Assembly: GCF_900102515.1 (NCBI RefSeq)
Contig: NZ_FMVS01000034.1
Coordinates: 1 to 36,602 of the forward strand
Length of the DNA: 36,602 nt
Origin: Butyrivibrio sp. INlla14
GTDB lineage: Bacteria; Bacillota; Clostridia; Lachnospirales; Lachnospiraceae
Direction of reading: 5' to 3'
Numbering within the stretch: the first letter of the stretch is position 1; the number at the start of each line of letters is the position of its first letter. The translations under genes and the position numbers were made by a program. Below, in pieces: positions 7,182 through 13,782 of this stretch. Below the pieces are notes generated by a model. That model was not told the DNA's origin. It searched no databases and saw nothing but the letters and a program-made list of their open reading frames with translations.

Positions 7182-7652
7182 TTAGTTAGCAGGTGCATCC
7201 CCGGTAGTAGCAGTGAAATTCTCCTCGACAAAAGACTCCAAATCGCTCTTGCTTACAACATCATATGTATCAGTAGACCAATCTGAGTTATCAGAGGACA
7301 GATACATTCTATTGCCATCATCAGATAACTCAACGTATAGTGGGCAATACTGGCTGTAACTGCATTGAGTAATGTCAGAGAGATACATCTTAGCTACGCC
7401 GTCGTCACCATACTCAACATATCCTGTAACGTTATAGCCATTTTGACCATATCGATCTGTATGGAATACTACATCTGAGCCATCTATCTCAATTGCATAA
7501 TGTGTATGACCTGTTCCAACCTGTGCGTCGACAGTCATAGTGTAGTAGCCATCAACCTTTTTTGTCTTTGCTCCACATCCAAATAATGTGAATAAAAAGC
7601 AAACAGCCAACAGACATAAAACAATTTTTCTAGTAAAAATTTTCTTTTTCAT
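7182..7652 (-). CDS. predicted small lipoprotein
   Basis: A 156-residue lipoprotein. The ATG at 7652 (MKKKIFTRK) is chosen because AAGGAGG lies 5 bases upstream; a start 16 codons earlier lacks one and would bury the signal peptide. The lipobox is LFGC. The mature part has a pattern of short strands (YYTMTVDAQVGTGHTHYAI) like other small Firmicute lipoproteins with a beta fold, and it ends TGDAPAN. Its function is unknown. It is the first gene of the two-lipoprotein operon, transcribed from an extended -10 promoter near 7714. Confidence 0.85.
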   Translation of the reverse strand: MKKKIFTRKIVLCLLAVCFLFTLFGCGAKTKKVDGYYTMTVDAQVGTGHTHYAIEIDGSDVVFHTDRYGQNGYNVTGYVEYGDDGVAKMYLSDITQCSYSQYCPLYVELSDDGNRMYLSSDNSDWSTDTYDVVSKSDLESFVEENFTATTGDAPAN

Positions 7653-7713
7653 AAAAGCCTCCTTAAATGCCGTTATCCTTACATGCATACAAATTTGCAC
7701 ATAACTACAAAAT

Positions 7714-7722
7714 ATTATAACA
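7714..7722 (-). promoter_or_regulatory. extended -10 promoter of lipoprotein operon
   Basis: On the minus strand TGTTATAAT, about 60 bases upstream of the lipoprotein start. No good -35 is seen. The same ATGTTATAAT block recurs in the promoter at 9375-9383. Confidence 0.5.
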
Positions 7723-7750
7723 TATATTCTAACATAGTATATAACATATC

Positions 7751-7809
7751 AAAAATCACATCTCAATTCTAAAATTAACATAAATACAGTTAGTGAGGAT
7801 GTGATTTTT
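7751..7809 (+). promoter_or_regulatory. 12-bp inverted repeat spanning the leader of the RHH gene
   Basis: AAAAATCACATC (7751-7762) and its perfect complement (7798-7809) are separated by 35 bases. The right arm overlaps the end of the ribosome site (GTGAGG, 7793-7798) and ends 2 bases before the ATG at 7812. It could act as an operator for the ribbon-helix-helix protein or as a translation-blocking hairpin. Confidence 0.5.
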
Positions 7810-7811
7810 TT

Positions 7812-7991
7812 ATGGCGGACAAATTGATAATTAAAAAGCGTGGAGCGGATGGTTATAAAACATTTTCCATTCGTATAAAAGAGGAAACCGTTGAAAGAAT
7901 TGATGAAATAGCCTCCAAAACAGAACGCAGCAGAAACGAACTTATCGGAACACTCCTTGAATATGCTCTTGAAAATAGCGAGATACAATAA
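7812..7991 (+). CDS. small ribbon-helix-helix (CopG/Arc-like) protein
   Basis: A 59-residue protein. A basic strand (YKTFSIRIKEETVERID) is followed by a helix, a turn with SRNELIG and a second helix, the pattern of CopG/Arc-type DNA-binding proteins. It probably binds DNA as a dimer. It may regulate itself through the inverted repeat at 7751-7809, or the divergent lipoprotein operon. No toxin gene follows; a strong bidirectional terminator comes directly after. GTGAGG lies 13 bases before the ATG, a long spacing. Confidence 0.8.
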   Translation: MADKLIIKKRGADGYKTFSIRIKEETVERIDEIASKTERSRNELIGTLLEYALENSEIQ

Positions 7992-8034
7992 AAGCTGTAA
8001 AAATCTATTCATTTATAGATTTTTACAGCTTTTT
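7990..8034. terminator. bidirectional terminator
   Basis: A perfect 19-bp stem (7990-8008 with 8015-8033) and a 6-base loop, with T or A runs on both sides. It overlaps the last bases of the RHH gene and ends 3 bases from the stop of the converging gene at 8037. Confidence 0.93.
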
Positions 8035-8036
8035 AC

Positions 8037-8420
8037 TTACATATTCATTCCGTAACGGACTAAGGCAACAAAAATCGCAATTATTACTGCCAGAATTATA
8101 ACAACTCCAACCACAAGTATTTTAAATGCAACTTTAAAGCCGCCTTTAGTTTGACCAATTTTATTTACTACGTCCCCCATGGAAATATCCATTTTTTTAT
8201 CAGGATCCATAATGTCGCTTACAAAATCCATAGCATCAGCAACATTCATTACTTTATCAGGGTTTTCAACGATGTACTTTCCAGCCTTCATTGTCAGCTT
8301 GTCGGTTAAACTGCTTTTATTCATTTTTGAGTTAACCAATTTATCATACTCTGCGTTCTGCAAACTTTGATCTATTTGAGCTAATTGCTTGTTATATTCA
8401 TCCATATCTATGTTGTTCAT
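8037..8420 (-). CDS. small membrane protein, unknown
   Basis: A 127-residue protein with AAGGAGG before the ATG. Residues 1-100 are charged and helical (two short coiled-coil-like stretches). Residues about 98-120 form one strongly hydrophobic helix (ILVVGVVIILAVIIAIFVA), so it is a tail-anchored protein with the bulk in the cytoplasm. It lies 44 bases after the 291-residue membrane gene and is probably in its operon. The family is not recognised. The two may form a membrane complex. Confidence 0.8.
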   Translation of the reverse strand: MNNIDMDEYNKQLAQIDQSLQNAEYDKLVNSKMNKSSLTDKLTMKAGKYIVENPDKVMNVADAMDFVSDIMDPDKKMDISMGDVVNKIGQTKGGFKVAFKILVVGVVIILAVIIAIFVALVRYGMNM

Positions 8421-8464
8421 GATTCCTCCTTAAGACCCAAATGTAGACTAGTTCTGATAGGATA

Positions 8465-9340
8465 TTACCATCTTCCACCTAATGCGTAATTTAACATCTC
8501 CTCTGTATTCTTAGCACTTTGTGCTGCCTGGGCTGCGTAGGCAGCAGCAGCTGCTGTATTATTTGCAATTAATTGATTCGTAAATTTGATATCTTCCGCA
8601 GCCTCAGCAGCGCGCTTCGCATAGTCCTCGATATTCTTTGCCGTATTTAAAATATCTTTCTGAACAGCAAGCTGCTCTGCCTGAATCGCAGTTTGCTTGC
8701 GAGATTCATTGAGCATATTATTTTGCCATTCTTCCTGTTCAAAAAGGTTAATGGCTTCTTTCATGGAATCCACACGCATATTTTCCACATATTCAGCAAA
8801 CTTACCAACTGCATAAGAATAGGTGTACTTTGGAGGAAAGCCTTTTATAAATGCTTCTACCTGTGCATATGCACATGCCAGCTCACAGTCAATCTGAGGA
8901 AGCATGAGAACAGTATTCTTTAAACTCGCCTCGGCTTGTGGTACAGAACTCATATAAGTTTTCTGTACCATATCATCACTCCAAGTTTTCTTTTTGGAAA
9001 TGATTCTACCTACAACATTTACGATGAGAAGAATAAGGGCCAAATTAAATATAGAACTAATTCTAAATGAAATACCTGTTCCTAGAGCAATAGGTAAAAT
9101 GATATCTACTAAAGCAAATAACGCAATTACAATGATGGAAAGTATGGTTGTAATTGATTTTTTTGTGAAATCGCTTTTTTCATTTAGGGCAACAGCCTGA
9201 CTTTTGGCTTCACGAAGCTGGTTTTGAAGAGCAACAATCTGATTATCTGCTTGTTGTCTTCTTGCAGCAGCATTTTCCAATCTTACTAATCCATTGTAGA
9301 AGTAGCGTAGTGCTTCTACAGTTTTTTGTCTATTATCCAT
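8465..9340 (-). CDS. coiled-coil membrane protein, unknown
   Basis: A 291-residue protein with an AGGAG ribosome site. Residues 1-55 are a coiled coil. Residues about 62-115 form two adjacent membrane helices. The remaining 170 residues are helical, ending in an Ala-rich coiled coil with a NTAAAAAYAAQAAQSAK stretch. This layout puts a hairpin in the membrane with both arms in the cytoplasm. I cannot assign a family. It is the last element gene before attR, is transcribed with the 127-residue membrane gene, and is driven by an extended -10 promoter at 9375-9383. Confidence 0.82.
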   Translation of the reverse strand: MDNRQKTVEALRYFYNGLVRLENAAARRQQADNQIVALQNQLREAKSQAVALNEKSDFTKKSITTILSIIVIALFALVDIILPIALGTGISFRISSIFNLALILLIVNVVGRIISKKKTWSDDMVQKTYMSSVPQAEASLKNTVLMLPQIDCELACAYAQVEAFIKGFPPKYTYSYAVGKFAEYVENMRVDSMKEAINLFEQEEWQNNMLNESRKQTAIQAEQLAVQKDILNTAKNIEDYAKRAAEAAEDIKFTNQLIANNTAAAAAYAAQAAQSAKNTEEMLNYALGGRW

Positions 9341-9374
9341 AGTTTTCTCCTAACACGTCTTAATAATAACATGT

Positions 9375-9383
9375 ATTATAACA
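9375..9383 (-). promoter_or_regulatory. extended -10 promoter of the membrane-protein pair
   Basis: On the minus strand TGTTATAAT, about 35 bases upstream of the start codon at 9340. No clear -35. It closely matches the lipoprotein promoter at 7714-7722. Confidence 0.55.
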
Positions 9384-9437
9384 TATTTTGTGTTGAACAT
9401 GCTTAGAAAGAATTCTAATTACAATTTTTTACAAACG

Positions 9438-9465
9438 AAAAAGAGCATAGGTTTTACCTACGCTC
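9438..9465 (-). terminator. terminator at right end of element
   Basis: On the minus strand GAGCGTAGG-TAAAA-CCTATGCTC (8 of 9 pairs) followed by five T residues. In the integrated state it can end the tRNA-Leu transcript. In the excised circle it lies directly after the recombinase stop codon, whose TAA (9454-9456) falls in its loop. Confidence 0.8.
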
Positions 9466-9542
9466 TAAATCATACACTATAGCGAAGCTTCCTCTGAACA
9501 TTAAAACCGATGGTTTAAAGGTGTTCTCAACTTCGCATTTCA

Positions 9543-9549
9543 GTGCGGA
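9543..9549. other. attR core (7 bp)
   Basis: GTGCGGA, identical to 89-95. It supplies part of the 3' acceptor strand and the discriminator of the tRNA-Leu, so insertion leaves the tRNA intact. GTGTTCT at 9521-9527 is the outer arm of the half-site, 25 bp from the core centre. Confidence 0.8.
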
Positions 9550-9627
9550 AGATGGGACTTGAACCCACACGATGTAAGCATCACAAGATCCTTAGTCTTG
9601 CTCGTCTGCCAATTCCGACACTTCCGC
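9544..9627 (-). tRNA. tRNA-Leu (anticodon AAG), integration target
   Basis: An 84-base class II tRNA. It has a GCGGAAG/CTTCCGC acceptor stem, a D-arm with AATTGGCAGA, an anticodon stem-loop CAAGA-CTAAGGA-TCTTG giving anticodon AAG, a long variable arm and a TTCAAGT T-loop. CCA is not encoded. It differs from the copy at 15774-15857 at only two positions, 9553 and 9567, which pair with each other in the T-stem. Element DNA begins at its 3' end. Confidence 0.95.
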
Positions 9628-9661
9628 GAACCCGTCGCTGCTATCTCGCGGCGACTTGTAT

Positions 9662-9690
9662 ATAATAGCAAGAATAAGAGAAAACGTCAA
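9662..9690 (-). promoter_or_regulatory. promoter of tRNA-Leu(AAG)
   Basis: On the minus strand TTGACG, a 17-bp spacer and TATTAT, about 35 bases upstream of the tRNA 5' end. A short GTCGC/GCGAC hairpin lies in the leader. Confidence 0.8.
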
Positions 9691-9691
9691 C

Positions 9692-9722
9692 AAAAATTTA
9701 CAAACTTTTTTTCGTAAATTTT
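9692..9722 (-). terminator. terminator of the dlt-like operon
   Basis: On the minus strand AAAATTTAC and GTAAATTTT form a perfect 9-bp AT-rich stem followed by T residues. It starts 1 base after the carrier-protein stop codon. Confidence 0.75.
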
Positions 9723-9723
9723 C

Positions 9724-9951
9724 TCAGTCCTCCTGAAGTCTCTCAACCATCTCAAGCAAGGCCTGTGCTGAATTGAAATTCTCTGGGATAATTTCTGATG
9801 CAGGAATTGAGATATCATATTCCTCATTAAGCGCGCTGATGATCTGCAAAATATCAAAAGAATTTAAAATTCCATCATCGATAAGTGCATCCTCATTCTC
9901 GAAATCCACATCCTCTTTTACTTCTGATAAAAGCTCTAATAATTCTTCCAT
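9724..9951 (-). CDS. acyl/peptidyl carrier protein, DltC-like
   Basis: A 75-residue four-helix carrier protein, very acidic. Ser31 in the DDGILNSFDILQII motif is the predicted 4'-phosphopantetheine site, so the amino acid activated by the ligase at 11192 would be held here as a thioester. It is the last gene of the five-gene operon, 14 bases after the decarboxylase-like gene, with GAGAGG before the ATG. In standard dlt operons the carrier is DltC and carries D-alanine. Here the neighbouring PLP enzyme suggests that the bound amino acid may be processed further. A terminator follows at once. Confidence 0.92.
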   Translation of the reverse strand: MEELLELLSEVKEDVDFENEDALIDDGILNSFDILQIISALNEEYDISIPASEIIPENFNSAQALLEMVERLQED

Positions 9952-9965
9952 ATTAACCTCTCTAG

Positions 9966-11195
9966 TTACCTTATCGTATTGATAGTGCTGCTCTCAAAGA
10001 AGTCTCTTGCAATCTGTATCTGTCCATCAGGCATAGCCAAAAGAATTCTCGGCATAGTCCTGGACAAAAACAGGTAAATTCCTTCTGTAACTGAATAAGC
10101 ACCAATATTACAAAATGCAAGTATATCATCTATCTCTAAATTGTCAAAAGAAACTTTTCGAACCAGCACATCTGCTGTGGTGCACAAGCTTCCGCAAAGG
10201 GCGTAGTCATTGCTTCCCTGGGGCAGTCGGCCGCTGATACCAAGTCCAGTTTCCGAAGCCGCATTTTCTTTTTCCTCGCCCTTAATATGGTGTATTACAG
10301 GAACCTTCATGCCCATGATCTGGCCAAGATAGTTCACATGATTCATACCACCATCTAAAATGCAATAATTTGTGTCCTTATTGCTCTTTATGTCCATAAC
10401 CCTGGTGAGATAATAGCCGCACTCAGAAGCAAAAAATCTGCCCATTTCTATGGTCAGGTCGCACCATCTCTTTACCTCTTCCAAAACAGGGGCAAGCTCC
10501 TTCATTGGAGACAGAGTGTCCTCAAAGTTATCCCCTTCAAAATATGGAAAGGGAAGTCCCGGCCCATACTCAAGCCTTTTAAGTCTTATTCCAAACTCTT
10601 TTTCCACTTCTTCATAAAGGTTCCTGAGCATAGTCAGCTCTTTTACCTGGTGAGACAGCTTGGTTCTCTGAGTTCCAGCAAAATAGTGAATCCCTACAAT
10701 CTCAAGATTGCTATATTCTAAAGCCTTGGAAAAAAGCTCAAATAAATCCTCTTTGGACATTCCAAACTGGCTTCCTGCATTAAGTCTTGGAAGCACAGGA
10801 AGTCTTTTGCCAAGTTCTACAGCGACCTCATTTAGATATTTTATATGCAAAAGAGATTCCGCGGTATACACACCGCATCCAAACTCTACAGCATCTCTTA
10901 TGTTCTCTTTGGTCTTGCAGACGCCGGAATAAACTATTGTCTCAGGCTTAGCGCCAAGAGACTTGCATATAGAAAGTTCCCCAGGGCTGCACACTTCAAG
11001 CCTGTCAGTAACTTCTCCCATAGTTGGGATCAGAAAAGGATTAGCCTTTATGCTATAGCACAGCTTTACACCATCAGGAACAATTTCTCTGATACTGCTC
11101 ACTCTCTCCTTGAGCCCCGCCACATCAAAGACGTAGGAAGGAGTTCCATATTCATTTGCAATTTCTTTTAATCTGTTTTTATCAAGCATGCTCAT
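9966..11195 (-). CDS. fold-type III PLP enzyme, DAP/ornithine decarboxylase family
   Basis: A 409-residue PLP-dependent enzyme with a TIM-barrel N-domain. Lys50 in YSIKANP is the Schiff-base lysine. GIHYFAGTQ corresponds to the HVGSQ motif of diaminopimelate decarboxylases, EMGR to their EPGR, and Cys338 in CGSLCTTADVL to the catalytic cysteine contributed to the partner's active site. This favours decarboxylation over racemisation. It starts within the ligase stop (ATGA overlap) and precedes the carrier gene. The known case of such an enzyme next to an ATP-dependent ligase and a carrier protein is BtrK of butirosin synthesis, which decarboxylates glutamyl-carrier protein. A similar carrier-bound reaction is inferred here. 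A free-lysine or free-ornithine decarboxylase is the alternative. Confidence 0.9.
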   Translation of the reverse strand: MSMLDKNRLKEIANEYGTPSYVFDVAGLKERVSSIREIVPDGVKLCYSIKANPFLIPTMGEVTDRLEVCSPGELSICKSLGAKPETIVYSGVCKTKENIRDAVEFGCGVYTAESLLHIKYLNEVAVELGKRLPVLPRLNAGSQFGMSKEDLFELFSKALEYSNLEIVGIHYFAGTQRTKLSHQVKELTMLRNLYEEVEKEFGIRLKRLEYGPGLPFPYFEGDNFEDTLSPMKELAPVLEEVKRWCDLTIEMGRFFASECGYYLTRVMDIKSNKDTNYCILDGGMNHVNYLGQIMGMKVPVIHHIKGEEKENAASETGLGISGRLPQGSNDYALCGSLCTTADVLVRKVSFDNLEIDDILAFCNIGAYSVTEGIYLFLSRTMPRILLAMPDGQIQIARDFFESSTINTIR

Positions 11196-12733
11196 TTCTC
11201 TTTATAAACGGATATCAGTTTCTGTCTATCTATTTTACCATTTTTATTAAGGGGAAGTTCTTCCATTTGCCTTACCGCTGTAGGCACCATGAACTGCGGA
11301 AGCGCCTCTTTAAGGCTTGCTACAAGCTCCTTTTTATCAAGGTCTCCGCAATAGAAAAGAACTATCTTTTTCTTGTCATGGTCATAAATACAGCAAGCTC
11401 TTTCTACGCCAGATACAGCCATGGCCGCAACTTCTATTTCACCAAGCTCTATTCTCTGTCCCAGATGCTTTATCTGGAAATCCTTGCGGGATACATAATA
11501 CAAAAGCCCGTTATCATCAAATTTGCCCAGATCGCCTGTCCTGTACATTTCTTCGTTAAAGAGCTTGTTAAGCGGATTCTGCATAAAAGAAGCCTTTGTC
11601 TTTTCATCATCTCCAAAGTAGCCAAGAGCAAGGCTTGTGCCTGTTACGCAGATTTCTCCAACTTCTCCCGGAGCTGTAACCTCTTTATCCTCCTCATCAA
11701 GAAGGAAAACATGCTCGTTGGGGAAGGTTATTCCAGCAGGAATGGTCTCAGTAAGTTCGTACTCTCTATCAAGAATGTGATAGGTGCAATTGCAGGTAAT
11801 CTCAGTTGGGCCATAGAGATTTACGTAGGTTGCATCAGGATAAAACTTCTTCCAGTGATTAAGATGCTTGATAGGCATAACCTCGCCAGAGAACATGATC
11901 ATTCTGATATCCTCAGGCTTTCTGTATTCAAGGCCGTTCATAATAGCAACAAAGCACATGGCACTAACCGCCCAAACAAGTACAGTAACCTTCTTATCAG
12001 CAAGGTAGTCCATTAGCCTTGTAGGGTTGCTGAAATAATCTCTTGGGATCAGCTGAACCTTAGCCCCAGTCATAAGGCCAGAATAAATATCTTTTACCGA
12101 AACATCAAAGTCGAAGGGCGCCTGATTGCCCAGAATATCGGCACTTGTAATCCCAAAAATATCTGTAAAGTAGCTAATAAACTCAAGGACAGATCTGTGT
12201 GAGACCGTAACACCCTTGGGAGTTCCGGTGCTTCCACTTGTAAAATTAACGTACAGAGGGTCAATATCAAGCGCTGTACTTCTAATTTTTTCAAGCATTT
12301 TGTCATCAACGCGCTCTGGATCGTAGCTTATTATTTCGTCCAAAAGAACTACCTCTGCCCCCTTGGGAATCGTCAGCTCTTTTGACTTTTCAAGCATCTG
12401 GGAGTCTGTGAAAATGACCTTTGGGGATAGTTTTTCAATTATCTTATCGATTCGTCCTGCAGGCTGTCTCACATCAAGAAAAGAATAAAAGCCACCGGCG
12501 TAGACTATTCCAAACATGCCAACAAGGGCGCTGCAGCTCTTTTCCATATAGAAGGCCACCGCATCTCTTCTCTTTATCTTGTCGGAGAAAAAAGATCCAA
12601 TAAACCTGGCGCCATAGTAAAGATCCCTGTAAGTGATGTCTCTTTTATCATCGCCAAATGCAATAGCATCCGGAGTCTGCCTAAAGCGCTCTTCCAATAA
12701 TTCAAGTACATTTCTGTAATACCTGTTACCCAT
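11192..12733 (-). CDS. amino-acid:carrier-protein ligase, DltA-like adenylation enzyme
   Basis: A 513-residue ANL-superfamily enzyme that would adenylate an amino acid and load it on the carrier protein. The P-loop TSGSTGTPKG is at 165-174. Core motif FDFDVSVKD keeps the Asp (210) that in DltA binds the substrate amino group. YGPTEI and YRTGDLG follow, and NKNGKIDR has the catalytic lysine near the C-terminus. Overall similarity is to DltA. The DltA motif FCGEV, whose cysteine helps select D-alanine, reads FSGEV here (Ser282). The start overlaps the stop of the SGNH gene by one base (TGATG). The substrate is probably an alpha-amino acid but not necessarily D-alanine. Confidence 0.92.
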   Translation of the reverse strand: MGNRYYRNVLELLEERFRQTPDAIAFGDDKRDITYRDLYYGARFIGSFFSDKIKRRDAVAFYMEKSCSALVGMFGIVYAGGFYSFLDVRQPAGRIDKIIEKLSPKVIFTDSQMLEKSKELTIPKGAEVVLLDEIISYDPERVDDKMLEKIRSTALDIDPLYVNFTSGSTGTPKGVTVSHRSVLEFISYFTDIFGITSADILGNQAPFDFDVSVKDIYSGLMTGAKVQLIPRDYFSNPTRLMDYLADKKVTVLVWAVSAMCFVAIMNGLEYRKPEDIRMIMFSGEVMPIKHLNHWKKFYPDATYVNLYGPTEITCNCTYHILDREYELTETIPAGITFPNEHVFLLDEEDKEVTAPGEVGEICVTGTSLALGYFGDDEKTKASFMQNPLNKLFNEEMYRTGDLGKFDDNGLLYYVSRKDFQIKHLGQRIELGEIEVAAMAVSGVERACCIYDHDKKKIVLFYCGDLDKKELVASLKEALPQFMVPTAVRQMEELPLNKNGKIDRQKLISVYKEK

Positions 12734-13782
12734 CAGTAATACAACTCCTTAAACATATAGCTAATATCCTTGTCCTTATCTGAATCCAGGATAAAGTTTC
12801 CAATAATCTTTGAAAATGCCTCCGAGCCAGTATTGTTCATATGGCCGATATCTCTATAATTTCCAAGACTGAGTGTTTCGAAATACTCATCCTTTAGAAG
12901 TGCAAAATCATAATACTGCAAACCATATTCAGAAAGTGTATCCCTCACAGTTTCTGTAAATTCCACATATCCAAAATAATCATAGTAGGTAAAATTATTT
13001 AAAGCCGGCGGAGATGCCACATAGAGCTTCACGCCTCGATTATTGCAAAATGAAGCAATATCTTTTAACGTCTCAAGATTCTCAGGAATAGTTTCCAAAA
13101 CATGAAGGTCCGTATGCTCAAGACTCCACTCCTTGGCCTTTTCAATACCAGACTGAACAAAATCAGTGCTATATACAACATCCGATGGGCTATAGCCATT
13201 CTCGTCCCTGTGTTCATCAGGATTTAGAACCCGGCCCTCTAATTTTTCCTTGATATTAAGGCCTATGCCAGAGCTTCTATCATAGGTCCAGGGAAAGAAA
13301 TAGCTGATTGAGTAGGGTTTGGTAAAAAAGTCTGAGTCAAAAACAATACTCATAGTTCTAAATCTGTCATACACAGGAAGAGTATCACTTAAGTTTCTCA
13401 CAAAGCACTGCTCAGCCCTGAAGTTGCTGCCCCTCTCCATTTCAAGAGTCTGGGGATCAATCAAAAGAACTACTGACTTCACATTTTTCCTGTTAACAGC
13501 CTCTTTTATCGCTATAAATGAGCTCTGAATTGACTGCATGTTGGTTCCCATGTTGTAGGAAGAAAGGCCCGTAACCTCGTCTACAACAGCAGGATTTATA
13601 TCGCATACACACTGGGATGAGCCAACAAAGACCATGTCTACGTCACTTCTTTTGTCAAAGCCCCTCCACATCTCGGCCCCAGATCCGCTATAGGGTCTAA
13701 GGGCAAAAGATAAAGCGGCATTTCCTGCCAGGAACAAGGCAAGGAACAGGGCCGCACCCTTTACTTTATTAGAAATTCGCAT
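12733..13782 (-). CDS. SGNH-hydrolase-like membrane protein, DltD analogue
   Basis: A 349-residue protein with one N-terminal membrane helix (about 8-28) and an extracytoplasmic SGNH-type domain. The GSSQ motif (Ser55/Ser56) supplies the likely nucleophile. DIGH (311-314) near the C-terminus is the Asp-x-x-His pair of the family. In dlt systems the DltD protein works with the MBOAT protein in transferring the aminoacyl group to a surface polymer. The gene overlaps the MBOAT gene by 14 bases and the ligase by 1, so translation is coupled. Sequence resemblance to classical DltD is weak, and an esterase or acetyl-transfer role as in AlgJ/X-type proteins is possible. Confidence 0.82.
   Translation of the reverse strand: MRISNKVKGAALFLALFLAGNAALSFALRPYSGSGAEMWRGFDKRSDVDMVFVGSSQCVCDINPAVVDEVTGLSSYNMGTNMQSIQSSFIAIKEAVNRKNVKSVVLLIDPQTLEMERGSNFRAEQCFVRNLSDTLPVYDRFRTMSIVFDSDFFTKPYSISYFFPWTYDRSSGIGLNIKEKLEGRVLNPDEHRDENGYSPSDVVYSTDFVQSGIEKAKEWSLEHTDLHVLETIPENLETLKDIASFCNNRGVKLYVASPPALNNFTYYDYFGYVEFTETVRDTLSEYGLQYYDFALLKDEYFETLSLGNYRDIGHMNNTGSEAFSKIIGNFILDSDKDKDISYMFKELYY

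Larger units (their letters stand above)
89..9549. mobile_element. integrated element in tRNA-Leu 3' end, serine recombinase type
   Basis: The element lies between two copies of the 7-mer GTGCGGA (89-95 and 9543-9549). The left copy ends the displaced tRNA flank. The right copy is the acceptor end of the tRNA-Leu at 9544-9627. Joining 1-95 to 9550-9627 recreates exactly the tRNA-plus-terminator arrangement still intact at 15685-15857. Joining the element ends gives an attP-like site: GTGTTCT at 9521-9527 and its inverted copy at 111-117 each lie 25 bp from the core centre, and both arms carry an ACTTC box nearer the core. Cargo is an AAA+/DUF5688 operon, a toxin-antitoxin pair, a structured non-coding tract, lipoproteins and membrane proteins. 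I see no relaxase, coupling protein or replication protein, so it may be mobilised in trans or move only by excision and integration. Confidence 0.85.

Noticed and set aside
7749..8012. 87-codon minus-strand frame
   Set aside because: It overlaps the RHH gene antisense and runs through the bidirectional terminator.
11156..12016. 286-codon open frame on the plus strand
   Set aside because: It lies antisense to the intact ligase and decarboxylase genes, has no ribosome site and gives a low-complexity, cysteine-rich translation.
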